A stretch of DNA of 10,044 nucleotides from CAZMUN01 sp964569815 (lineage in GTDB: Archaea; Iainarchaeota; Iainarchaeia; Iainarchaeales; GCA-2688035). The notes beneath the pieces were generated by a model. It did no database searches. It had not been told where the DNA came from and was given only the letters and a program-made list of their open reading frames with translations. The translations under genes were made by a program, and so were the position numbers. The stretch covers positions 1-10,044 of the forward strand of contig CAZMUN010000037.1 of assembly GCA_964569815.1 (NCBI GenBank), in the 5' to 3' direction. This document shows, piece after piece, positions 1 through 5,584 of this stretch; the stretch's first letter is position 1; the number at the start of each line of letters is the position of its first letter.

Positions 1-5
1 AAAAA

Positions 6-251
6 ATGAGCTTTGAAAAAATTTTTTTTATTGTTGTCGGCGTTTACTTTGTTACAGCGCTTCCAATGCTTTTCTGGTATGGTTATTATTTGGAGCCAAG
101 CTGCTACGAGCTTTGCAACCAGCAAGGCTATGAAATAGTTCTAAGTGCAAGCAGTTTGGGAAAGGAATGCCTTGAATGCACTTGCTTTTACAGGGAAAAG
201 GTTCAGGTTGATGAAGTGGTTAGAGCCTGTGGCCGGGGGCAAGAAGGATAG
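6..251 (+). CDS. Small Cys-rich signal-anchor membrane protein, function unknown
   Basis: This 81-aa protein has a strongly hydrophobic N-terminal segment (about residues 6-26, IFFIVVGVYFVTALPMLFW) that can act as a signal anchor. A short domain follows with six cysteines at 33, 37, 55, 58, 60 and 75, spaced CxxxC and CxxCxC. The layout suggests a protein tethered to the membrane with a disulfide- or metal-stabilised domain, probably outside the cell. The window begins five bases upstream, so its SD or promoter cannot be seen and a longer N-terminus is possible. It ends 21 nt before the next small gene on the same strand and is probably co-transcribed with it. I do not recognise the family. 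A shadow ORF in another frame (145-330) has no such features. Confidence 0.65.
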   Translation: MSFEKIFFIVVGVYFVTALPMLFWYGYYLEPSCYELCNQQGYEIVLSASSLGKECLECTCFYREKVQVDEVVRACGRGQEG

Positions 252-272
252 CTTGTTGAGAGGTGAAAAAAA

Positions 273-362
273 ATGTTTTTTGATAAACTGTTGGGAAAAA
301 AGAAGAAGAAAAGCGACAAGAAAAAGGTAGAGGAGAGCCTGAAAAAGCTTGGCTATATTTAG
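273..362 (+). CDS. 29-aa lysine-rich peptide with a sulfatase-like C-terminal tail
   Basis: The ATG at 273 is preceded by a strong SD (GAGGTGA, 259-265) at good spacing. The peptide starts MFFDKLLG, continues with a run of lysines and ends SLKKLGYI. The last residues resemble the L(R/K)xLGY(I/L/V) tail found at the C-terminus of many sulfatase-family proteins, and sulfatase-fold protein 2 in this window ends SLQRLGYL. The gene lies 35 nt upstream of sulfatase-fold protein 1, which lacks such a tail. It is therefore either a genuine small protein of the cluster or the translated 3' remnant of a decayed sulfatase gene. The strong SD favours translation, but such a short ORF could still be chance. 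Confidence 0.45.
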   Translation: MFFDKLLGKKKKKSDKKKVEESLKKLGYI

Positions 363-397
363 GCCTGGTTTTTTTAGCGTGCATCAAGTGGTTTTAA

Positions 398-1417
398 ATG
401 GCTTTGAAGAACACTGCTTTGATAATTCTTGATTCTGCAAGGTTTGACTACTTTAAGCAAAACGCTGAACTTTTGCAGAAAATTCCAAACAGGTTTTATG
501 AAAACGCTTACTCTACAAGCAGTTGGACTTTGCCAAGCATTACTTCGATGGCGACAGGCTTAATGCCTTCAGAGCATAAGGCAAGCCGTGAAACATTTAT
601 TGGAAAGGAAACTTTTAGGGCACTGCAGAGGCCAAAGAAGTCTGTTATGGGAAAATTCTCAAAAGAGGGGTTTTCTACAAGCCTTGTTACAGACAACCCT
701 TACTCCTGCAAGTTTTTTGGCTTTGATGAATTCCAGTACTATTTCAATTCGGAAGTGAAAGACCACGAGTTCTCTGCTTGGGAAAAAGCTGACTTAAGGC
801 TTTATGCCCAAAACAGGTCTGAGCTGTTGTTCAAAAAGCTTTTCCAAGGCCTTGGTGAAAGGTTTTTTGCTTTCGTGCATTTGATGGAAACGCACCACCC
901 GCATTATTCCCCAAAAATCAACTACCTTTTTAGGAGAGAATGTGACGCAATCCAAAAGGCAAAAGAAAACCTGGGGGAAAAGATTGATGAACGGGAAATG
1001 GGGGTTGTAAAAAAGTGTTATTCGGAATCCATTAGGTATTTGGACAGGGTTGTGGCAAAAAATGTTTCAAGGCTTTTGGATTTGAATGCAGAGGTTTTTG
1101 TTGTGGCAGACCATGGCCAAGAGCTATGGGAGCAGGGCTGGTATGGAATAGGCTACAGTTTGAGGGACTCTGTTTTGCGCGTCCCAATGATGAGTTTTTC
1201 TCCAAACCAAAAAGAGTTTGAAAAGGTTGAAAAGCCGTTCTCCCTGAAAAACCTTTTCCATTTAATGCAGGGCAAGCCCGCGCCAAAAGAAAGGCCGAAG
1301 GCCGAGCTTTACTATCCAAAGCCTGGTTGGACCGTGGATAATGCGAAGAAGGCTTTTGGGAAAAAGCATGTAAGGGCCGTGAAAACGGTTCCTTCGTTTC
1401 AAAGGAGGCAAATATGA
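398..1417 (+). CDS. Sulfatase-fold (alkaline phosphatase superfamily) protein 1
   Basis: This 339-aa protein carries most hallmarks of the sulfatase/phosphotransferase branch. The first metal site is D12-x-x-R15-x-D17. T44-L-P46-S47 sits where the catalytic nucleophile is expected, followed by the TGLMPSEH segment (H60). FVHLMETHHPHY contributes H161 and H166, and ADHG contributes D238 and H239. The LRVPMM segment closes the domain. A Thr nucleophile is typical of phospho-/phosphoethanolamine-transferring or phosphatase relatives rather than formylglycine sulfatases, so a true sulfatase activity is doubtful. The usual distal metal-ligand His (GHG) is replaced by G-I251-G, and DHGE reads DHGQ. 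No signal peptide or transmembrane segment is visible, so it is probably cytosolic. There is no strong SD; a T-run centred near 373 could place a leaderless start at ATG 398. Its TGA overlaps an ATG (ATGA) of the next reading frame. Confidence 0.85.
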   Translation: MALKNTALIILDSARFDYFKQNAELLQKIPNRFYENAYSTSSWTLPSITSMATGLMPSEHKASRETFIGKETFRALQRPKKSVMGKFSKEGFSTSLVTDNPYSCKFFGFDEFQYYFNSEVKDHEFSAWEKADLRLYAQNRSELLFKKLFQGLGERFFAFVHLMETHHPHYSPKINYLFRRECDAIQKAKENLGEKIDEREMGVVKKCYSESIRYLDRVVAKNVSRLLDLNAEVFVVADHGQELWEQGWYGIGYSLRDSVLRVPMMSFSPNQKEFEKVEKPFSLKNLFHLMQGKPAPKERPKAELYYPKPGWTVDNAKKAFGKKHVRAVKTVPSFQRRQI

Positions 1418-1419
1418 TG
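1401..1419 (+). promoter_or_regulatory. Strong SD with ATGA overlap at the sulfatase 1 / tail-anchored gene junction
   Basis: AAAGGAGG at 1401-1408 precedes ATGATG at 1414-1419, and the sulfatase TGA (1415-1417) overlaps the first ATG. This is a textbook translational-coupling junction, yet the frame it opens stops after 13 codons. Confidence 0.75.
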
Positions 1420-1445
1420 GTGTGTGTGAAAGGGGGTTTTGTTTT

Positions 1446-1634
1446 ATGTGTCTGAAGCAGGTTTTTGTTTTTTTGGAGTACGTGTTTTACCATGGCTTGC
1501 ACAAGCTTGCAAAAAAGGCCGGGTTTATTTATAGCATGGTGGACTTTTTTCAGGAGAAGCTTGGCATGCCCTTTTTTGGGATTCTGTTGGCATTGGTTTT
1601 GGGTCTTGCTGCAGTTGTGGTGGTTTTGCTTTGA
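1446..1634 (+). CDS. Small tail-anchored membrane protein (start uncertain, possible frameshift)
   Basis: The 62-aa product from ATG 1446 has an amphipathic N-terminal half and a C-terminal hydrophobic segment (about 20 residues, FFGILLALVLGLAAVVVVLL) that runs to the last residue. This is the arrangement of a tail-anchored protein. The frame is also open to a GTG at 1422. A near-perfect SD (AAAGGAGG, 1401-1408) lies upstream but is ideally placed for ATG 1414/1417 in another frame, which gives only MMVCVKGGFVLCV before a stop. One additional G in the GGGGG run at 1432-1436 would join the two frames. The TTGA overlap at 1631-1634 couples it to the acyltransferase gene. Function is unknown; it may localise a partner of this operon to the membrane. 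Confidence 0.6.
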   Translation: MCLKQVFVFLEYVFYHGLHKLAKKAGFIYSMVDFFQEKLGMPFFGILLALVLGLAAVVVVLL

Positions 1635-2680
1635 AGGTTTTTGAAACAAGTTTTGAAAAGGCAAAAGAGTTTTGGCAAAATGCAGATACGGGTCTTTTCA
1701 CAAGCTTTGAATGGGTTTTCCTGTGGCAAAAGCATGTTAAGGAAGGCCGCGCAAAAATTCTGGCACTGAAGCTGGAGGGCAAGGTTGTTGCCTTGCTGCC
1801 CTTGGCTTTTGTTGAAAGAAAAATGCTTGTCTCAAAAAGCCTTGTTTTAGAGCTCTTGGGGCAGCAGTACAGCTACCATTTGGGCATTGTTTTCAAAAAA
1901 GGCCTTTCTCAGAGAACAAAACAGGATTGCGCAAAGGCTTTTGCAAAGCACTTGTTTGAAAACGTTAATTGGAGCTGCCTGGATTTCAGGCATTTGAAGG
2001 ACGACAGCTTTTTGCCAAAGGCCTTGGAGAGCGAATCCGTGAAAAGAAAGTGGCTTTCTTTTAAGAAAACCGAATTCGAGCCCTGCCTTGTTTTGAGAAT
2101 TCCTGAAAGCAGGGAGCAGTACTTTTCTTCTTTGGAAAAAGGCATGAGGAAAAAGTTCAGGCGCGATTTAAGAAGGATAGAGAAGGATTTTCAGGTTGAA
2201 ACCTTGTTTGATGAAAGCGTGGAAAAAAACTGGCTTGCTTTTTTGAAACTTCATTCGGAGAACATGAAGAGAAAGGGCCAGGAAACTGTTTTGGGAAAAA
2301 AGGCCTTTCAAAACTTTTTCAGGGCTGTTTCCAAGGCAAGGAACGCTGTTTTTGTCAAGTTAATGCTTGACGGGAAACTTGCAGGCGTGCTCCTCGGCTT
2401 GGTGGAAAACAGGGTTTTTTACTTTGTGAACGTGGGCTATGCAAGCAATCTTGAAAGGTATTCTTTGGGGAATGTAATGGTTTTGAAATCCATTGAATGC
2501 TGTTTTGAAAACAACTGCCTTTTTTTTGACATGCTTGCAGGAGGCGACGCATATAAAAAGCATTTTGGCACTAAAGAATATGACAGGGTTCAGGTAACGG
2601 TGGCCTCGAAAAGCAAGTTCGTTGAAAGGGATTTGAAAAAAAGGCTAAAAAAACTGGTGTCAGGTGGAAAAAGTGGGTAA
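1631..2680 (+). CDS. CelD/BcsL-type GNAT acyltransferase (Acetyltransf_6-like)
   Basis: This 349-aa protein fits the large two-lobed GNAT family (BioF2/CelD-like acetyltransferase, related to FemAB folds). The N-terminal lobe (about 1-150) has the pattern seen in CelD/BcsL proteins: GLFTSFEWVFLWQKHV, then a beta-strand with KLEGKVVALLPLAF. The second lobe includes MRKKFRRDLRRIEK (about residue 170), KLMLDGKLAGVLLG and the hallmark FDMLAGGDAYKKHFGT around residues 299-314. Relatives acylate precursors of extracellular polysaccharides; the donor here is presumably an acyl-CoA or acyl-carrier thioester, which is inference. Translation begins at TTG 1631, overlapping the upstream stop by 4 nt (TTGA), which suggests coupling. 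There is no membrane segment. Between a tail-anchored protein and tiny membrane proteins, it probably works on the inner face of the cell membrane. Confidence 0.82.
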   Translation: MKVFETSFEKAKEFWQNADTGLFTSFEWVFLWQKHVKEGRAKILALKLEGKVVALLPLAFVERKMLVSKSLVLELLGQQYSYHLGIVFKKGLSQRTKQDCAKAFAKHLFENVNWSCLDFRHLKDDSFLPKALESESVKRKWLSFKKTEFEPCLVLRIPESREQYFSSLEKGMRKKFRRDLRRIEKDFQVETLFDESVEKNWLAFLKLHSENMKRKGQETVLGKKAFQNFFRAVSKARNAVFVKLMLDGKLAGVLLGLVENRVFYFVNVGYASNLERYSLGNVMVLKSIECCFENNCLFFDMLAGGDAYKKHFGTKEYDRVQVTVASKSKFVERDLKKRLKKLVSGGKSG

Positions 2681-2804
2681 AAAATGGGGAATTGGTTTGG
2701 CAGAGTGGACCGGGATTGCCATACTCGTGGTTCTGTTTGTTCTTCTTTTGATTGTTGGCTACTTTGGGCATTTCATTGAAACAAGGGTCATTTACGGCTG
2801 GTAA
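2673..2804 (+). CDS. 43-aa single-span membrane protein
   Basis: This frame is too short for usual gene calls. From GTG 2673 it reads MGKKWGIGLAEWTG, then a long hydrophobic span (IAILVVLFVLLLIVGYFG), and ends in HFIETRVIYGW. AGGTGG at 2662-2667 lies 5 nt upstream, a good SD for GTG 2673; a GTG at 2664 would add three residues. The gene overlaps the end of the acyltransferase gene by 8 nt, and the next gene starts 1 nt after its TAA (TAAAATG). That supports it as a real link in the operon. The positively charged N-terminus suggests N-in topology. Function is unknown. Confidence 0.6.
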   Translation: MGKKWGIGLAEWTGIAILVVLFVLLLIVGYFGHFIETRVIYGW

Positions 2805-2805
2805 A

Positions 2806-3072
2806 ATGGTGGTTGCAATGCGGCTGGATTTGGGCAGTCTGGAAAAGGCCGGGCTTGTTTTTGCAGCAGTACTGGTTTTTTTTGCCGGCGCTGCTGCCTT
2901 TTTTAAGGCCCCTCAGTTCGTTATTCAGGGGTCTTTTGGTTCACTGGCTGAAAAGGCCTTGGCACAGCAGGCTTTTGTTCAGGGTCTTGTCGGCATTTTT
3001 TTGGCATTGTTTGGGCTGTGTGTTGCTTTCGCGGTTTTGAGGTTTGGGGGAAAGGGGGCTACTGCCTTTTAA
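2806..3072 (+). CDS. Two-span small membrane protein, function unknown
   Basis: The frame is open further upstream (to 2752), but ATG 2806 directly after the TAA of the previous gene gives an 88-aa product and the tightest operon fit. ATG 2818, with GGTGG four bases upstream, is a close alternative. There are two hydrophobic helices, roughly residues 16-33 (LVFAAVLVFFAGAAAFF) and 59-78 (GLVGIFLALFGLCVAFAVL). A polar/amphipathic loop with QGSFGSLAEKALAQQAF separates them, so both termini are on the same side. It is the last gene of the sulfatase 1-acyltransferase run. I do not recognise a family. Confidence 0.6.
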   Translation: MVVAMRLDLGSLEKAGLVFAAVLVFFAGAAAFFKAPQFVIQGSFGSLAEKALAQQAFVQGLVGIFLALFGLCVAFAVLRFGGKGATAF

Positions 3073-3108
3073 AAATCTTTTGGAATTTAAATCTGGAGAG
3101 GTGTTTTT

Positions 3109-3396
3109 TTGAAAGTAGGTGAATTAAAGCCAAGGACTCCGGTTCCTGAAATGGATTTGGAAGTTGTAAGCAAAGGCGAAACCAGGGAATTTGCAAACGA
3201 AAGGGGTTCTGGGAAAGTCTGTAGCGCTGCTGCAAAAGACGAAGACGGGCAAGAGGTCACGCTATCGCTTTGGAACGAGCAGATTGACCAGGTAAAGGAA
3301 GGAACAAAAGTAAAAATCGAGAACGGCTGGTGCTCCGAATTCCAGGGACAAAAGCAGGTCAGCACAGGCAAATTTGGAAAAATGACTATTTTGTAG
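3109..3396 (+). CDS. RPA-like OB-fold nucleic-acid-binding protein
   Basis: This 95-aa protein is a single OB fold of the type in archaeal single-strand DNA-binding (RPA-like) proteins. It shows MKVGELKPRTP, a first strand ending EVVSKGETREF, the GSGKVCSAAAKDEDGQEVTLSLW segment (typical RPA pattern with Asp/Gly turns and the LxLW core) and QVKEGTKVKIENGW. It ends in QVSTGKFGKMTIL, as in stand-alone one-domain versions. It likely binds ssDNA or RNA in the cytoplasm; the exact partner is unknown. Translation starts at TTG 3109 with GAGAGGTG at 3096-3103, five bases upstream, a strong archaeal SD. It is separated from the preceding membrane-protein gene by 36 AT-rich bases and followed by a terminator-like hairpin, so it may be transcribed alone. 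Confidence 0.85.
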   Translation: MKVGELKPRTPVPEMDLEVVSKGETREFANERGSGKVCSAAAKDEDGQEVTLSLWNEQIDQVKEGTKVKIENGWCSEFQGQKQVSTGKFGKMTIL

Positions 3397-3410
3397 ACGG
3401 AAAGGCCTCT

Positions 3411-3434
3411 TTTTCTTGCTTTTTTAAGCAAAAA
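3411..3434 (+). terminator. T-rich hairpin terminator after the OB-fold gene
   Basis: TTGCTT (3416-3421) and AAGCAA (3426-3431) form a 6-bp stem with a TTTT loop. The region just before it (CTCTTTTTC) is also T-rich. Archaeal termination mainly needs T-runs, so this is a reasonable end for the OB-fold transcript. Confidence 0.5.
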
Positions 3435-3462
3435 GGCAGGATTAAAGGCCGTGGTTTTCTGG

Positions 3463-3470
3463 TTTATTTA
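3463..3470 (+). promoter_or_regulatory. TATA-like box for the 41-aa ORF / sulfatase 2 unit
   Basis: TTTATTTA is a good archaeal TATA match. A start site about 26 nt downstream (about 3490) would lie just before the AAAGGAGGA SD at 3492-3500 of the small ORF at 3509. Confidence 0.5.
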
Positions 3471-3508
3471 AGTAAAATGTTGGCGTTGTGCAAAGGAGGA
3501 GATGCAGC

Positions 3509-3634
3509 ATGTCCTGGAAGTTTTGGAAAAAAGAAAAATACCCTGCGCCATTGTCGCAGAAAATAATTGTTTGGTTTTCAAAAAAAATGAGGGAATCTGA
3601 TGAAGCGCACCGAAGGAAAGACTCGTTTGAATAA
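3509..3634 (+). CDS. 41-aa aromatic/basic peptide overlapping sulfatase 2
   Basis: ATG 3509 is preceded by a very strong SD, AAAGGAGGA at 3492-3500, with an 8-nt spacer. The product begins MSWKFWKKEKYPAP, has a short hydrophobic stretch (KIIVWF) and a charged C-terminus (MRESDEAHRRKDSFE). It overlaps the start of the sulfatase 2 gene by 35 nt in another frame, which suggests translational coupling. The other sulfatase-fold gene of the window is also preceded by a tiny basic ORF with an aromatic N-terminus and a strong SD. I recognise no family. It could be a leader peptide that tunes translation of the enzyme or a small partner protein. Confidence 0.5.
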   Translation: MSWKFWKKEKYPAPLSQKIIVWFSKKMRESDEAHRRKDSFE

Positions 3635-4805
3635 CCTTGTTTTCGTTGTTGTGGATTGCGCCAGGGCTGATGCTTTTATTGGAAACAAAAGCCTTCCGTT
3701 TATTTCAGGGCTTTGCAAAAAAAGCCTGGTGTGTTCCAACGCTGTAAGCGTCTGCTCAACAACAATCCCCTGCTTTTCAAGCATTTTAACAGGCCTTTAC
3801 AGCTTCGGGCATGGCGTTAAAACAATGCTTGGCCACAAAATGAAAGAGGATGTTAAAACCCTGCCGGAAGCCCTGAAGGAAAAAGGTTACTACACGGTTG
3901 CTGAAATGTCGGGCCCGATTGTGAAAGGAATTGGCTTGGAAAAAGGTTTTGACGAGTTTAATATAAGGGACAAGCATGATTTGATTTATTTTGAGTTCGG
4001 AGACTATCTTTTAAAGAAACTGCAGTCCCTGCCACAGCCGTTTTTCCTTTTCCTGCACTTGTGGGAGCTGCACCGGCCCAGGTATTTGCTGCGAAAGCAC
4101 AACAAGCCAAGGTTTGGAAAAACCGCCTACTGGAGAACCCTGCACAGCCTGGACGAAAGCCTGGAAAGGTTTTACAAAACCCTGCCAAAAAACACGACCC
4201 TGGTTTTAATGGGAGACCACGGCGAAATAGTGCCAAAAAACAAGTTAGAGGAATACAAAAACCATTTGGAATACGGGCTTTACTACCTGGGAAGAATGCT
4301 TGAATTGACTGACAAATACCCAAGCTGTGAAGGACATGGCCACAACGTTTCAGAGCAATCAATTCGAATTCCCCTCATAGTCAACGACAAGCGTTTTGAC
4401 GCCAAAGAAATAAAAAAACAGGTTTCAGAAGTTGACTTGGCTCCAACGCTTGCAAAACTGCTTGGGTTGCCTAAATTTAACAAATTCCACGGCCACGACC
4501 TGCTTGAAGAAAAGCATTGGCCTGTTTTTATTGAAACAGTTGGTGTCAAAGCCTGGCTAAGGGGAGAATCGGTTGAAGGAATAAGAGACGGTTCCTGGAA
4601 ATACACTAAACGAAAAAAAGACGGAAAGGAAACGCTTTACTTTATTGATGGAAAAAAAGACGTTTTGGAAAACAACCAAGCAAAGCTTGAGGAAATGCGA
4701 AAAAAGTTTTCGGAACTAAAAAAACAGGAAGTTGAAGAAAAGATGGTTGATGCCAAAACAAAAGAAAAGCTTTACAAAAGCCTTCAAAGGCTTGGTTACC
4801 TGTAA
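3600..4805 (+). CDS. Sulfatase-fold (alkaline phosphatase superfamily) protein 2
   Basis: This 401-aa protein has a complete motif set for the sulfatase/phosphotransferase superfamily: D19-x-x-R22-x-D24, T55-I-P57 at the nucleophile position, and ILTGLYSFGHGV with H71. FLFLHLWELHRP adds H153 and H158, GDHGE gives D206 and H207, and CEGHGHN gives H246/H248, before IRIPLIV. It also has the sulfatase-type C-terminal region (SEVDLAPTLAKLLGLP, then GIRDGSWKYT) and a terminal SLQRLGYL. The Thr at the nucleophile position argues against a formylglycine sulfatase and favours a phosphatase, phosphodiesterase or phosphotransferase; the substrate is unknown. No signal peptide or membrane span is seen. 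GAGGGA at 3589-3594 is a suitable SD for ATG 3600; TTG 3627 is an alternative start that would shrink the overlap with the upstream small ORF. Confidence 0.87.
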   Translation: MKRTEGKTRLNNLVFVVVDCARADAFIGNKSLPFISGLCKKSLVCSNAVSVCSTTIPCFSSILTGLYSFGHGVKTMLGHKMKEDVKTLPEALKEKGYYTVAEMSGPIVKGIGLEKGFDEFNIRDKHDLIYFEFGDYLLKKLQSLPQPFFLFLHLWELHRPRYLLRKHNKPRFGKTAYWRTLHSLDESLERFYKTLPKNTTLVLMGDHGEIVPKNKLEEYKNHLEYGLYYLGRMLELTDKYPSCEGHGHNVSEQSIRIPLIVNDKRFDAKEIKKQVSEVDLAPTLAKLLGLPKFNKFHGHDLLEEKHWPVFIETVGVKAWLRGESVEGIRDGSWKYTKRKKDGKETLYFIDGKKDVLENNQAKLEEMRKKFSELKKQEVEEKMVDAKTKEKLYKSLQRLGYL

Positions 4806-4828
4806 AAAAGCAGGAAAAGGGCTTGCTG

Positions 4829-4858
4829 GAAAAAAAGGCCGGAAAAAATCAAAAAAAG
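4829..4858 (-). terminator. Poly-T terminator of the metallopeptidase gene
   Basis: Directly after the minus-strand stop at 4860, the minus strand carries three T-runs of 6-7 bases (A-runs at about 4830-4836, 4843-4848 and 4851-4857 on the plus strand). T-tracts of this kind terminate archaeal RNA polymerase. The plus-strand sulfatase 2 gene converges here. Confidence 0.5.
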
Positions 4859-4859
4859 G

Positions 4860-5237
4860 TCAAATCGCGCCTGTTTTCTCAAGCTTTTTGAACTGCCTGT
4901 CCACGGTTCTTTGGGTTACATAGGGCCTGTGGTGTCTGAATCCCCCGCCAAAGGAATGAGGTATGTGAAGCAGTTCGTGTATTATTGTTTTTATTTTATC
5001 TTCCTTGGACTGTTTGTTGAACTGCTCTTCGAGGAGTTCTATTACATAGTAGGGCCTTTGCTGCATGCCAAGCTGCATTACTTTTCCCAAAGTATGAATT
5101 CTTGCAATGACGTTCCTTGTTTTTGTGCCAGCGCTTTCAACGCAGGCAATTCTTTCAAGGTCTATGTGCTTGAACCCGAGCTGTTCGGCTATGTCGCGGG
5201 CCTTCAAAGTCCAGTGGATGGAAAAAGAGTAACGCAT
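4860..5237 (-). CDS. Putative zincin-type metallopeptidase (HELLH)
   Basis: This 125-aa protein contains the zinc-peptidase motif H87-E88-L-L-H91, followed by IPHSFGGGFRHH, where H102 or H103 could be the third zinc ligand. The spacing and the R-H-H element resemble the small metallopeptidase family often annotated as putative phage metallopeptidase and common in archaeal genomes (family name from memory). The N-terminal part (MRYSFSIHWT, then IDLERIACVESAGTKTRNVIARIHTLGKVMQ) is polar with no signal peptide, so a cytoplasmic role is likely. Its target is unknown. GTTAAATT at 5261-5268 is a TATA-like element centred 27 nt before ATG 5237, and no SD precedes the start, which suggests a leaderless mRNA. 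It lies downstream of a small membrane protein gene on the same strand but seems to have its own promoter. Confidence 0.75.
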   Translation of the reverse strand: MRYSFSIHWTLKARDIAEQLGFKHIDLERIACVESAGTKTRNVIARIHTLGKVMQLGMQQRPYYVIELLEEQFNKQSKEDKIKTIIHELLHIPHSFGGGFRHHRPYVTQRTVDRQFKKLEKTGAI

Positions 5238-5260
5238 TCTAATTGAAAGGCAGGAAAAGG

Positions 5261-5268
5261 GTTAAATT
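5261..5268 (-). promoter_or_regulatory. TATA-like box of the metallopeptidase gene
   Basis: On the minus strand this reads AATTTAAC, centred about 27 nt upstream of the ATG at 5237. This is the geometry of a leaderless archaeal transcript. Confidence 0.5.
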
Positions 5269-5272
5269 GGTT

Positions 5273-5554
5273 TCATAAAACCATTGAGAAAAAAGAGTTA
5301 ACTACTTCCGGAAAAAAAACAACCAAAAGAGTGAGTAAAAGCAGTACAAAAACGCCTTCATCAAGTTTGTACCACATGATGGCCATTGCCACAAGCGGAA
5401 TCAAAAAAATTATTGGCGTTATCCCACTTAATGCAAAGAGGTAGCCGGCAGCCATTCCAAAAGTGAAAATAAGCAGTAGAACTGTGCCAACTTTTATTAT
5501 CAGGACAGGAAGTGCCTTAACGATGTTTGAAAAAAAGTTTGCTACAACCGACAT
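5273..5554 (-). CDS. Small polytopic membrane protein (about three spans), function unknown
   Basis: This 93-aa product starts at ATG 5554; an in-frame GTG at 5569 would add five residues. I prefer the ATG because a perfect TATA box sits 26 nt upstream, implying that the mRNA begins at the ATG itself. Hydrophobic segments lie at roughly 14-40 (LPVLIIKVGTVLLLIFTFGM), 43-62 (SGITPIIFLIPLVAMAIMW) and 66-82 (GVFVLLLLTLLVVFF). The N-terminus (MSVVANFFSNIVK) is amphipathic. No catalytic motif is visible and I do not recognise a family. It lies 25 nt beyond the stop codon of the endonuclease III gene and has its own promoter overlapping that stop. Confidence 0.65.
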   Translation of the reverse strand: MSVVANFFSNIVKALPVLIIKVGTVLLLIFTFGMAAGYLFALSGITPIIFLIPLVAMAIMWYKLDEGVFVLLLLTLLVVFFPEVVNSFFSMVL

Positions 5555-5576
5555 AAATAAATTGGTCACGGCATAG

Positions 5577-5584
5577 TATTTAAA
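5577..5584 (-). promoter_or_regulatory. Consensus TATA box overlapping the nth stop codon
   Basis: The minus strand reads TTTAAATA, centred 26-27 nt before ATG 5554. The TAA of the upstream endonuclease III gene (5580-5582) lies within the box, so the promoter of the membrane-protein gene is built into the end of the preceding gene. Confidence 0.7.

Noticed and set aside
1032..1664. 210-aa minus-strand ORF opposite sulfatase 1
   Set aside because: Low-complexity Lys/Pro/Gln/His composition, no motif, and it spans the junction of two supported plus-strand genes; it is an antisense shadow.
3958..4362. 134-aa minus-strand ORF inside sulfatase 2
   Set aside because: It is antisense to the conserved sulfatase 2 motifs and has no recognisable domain or start signal.
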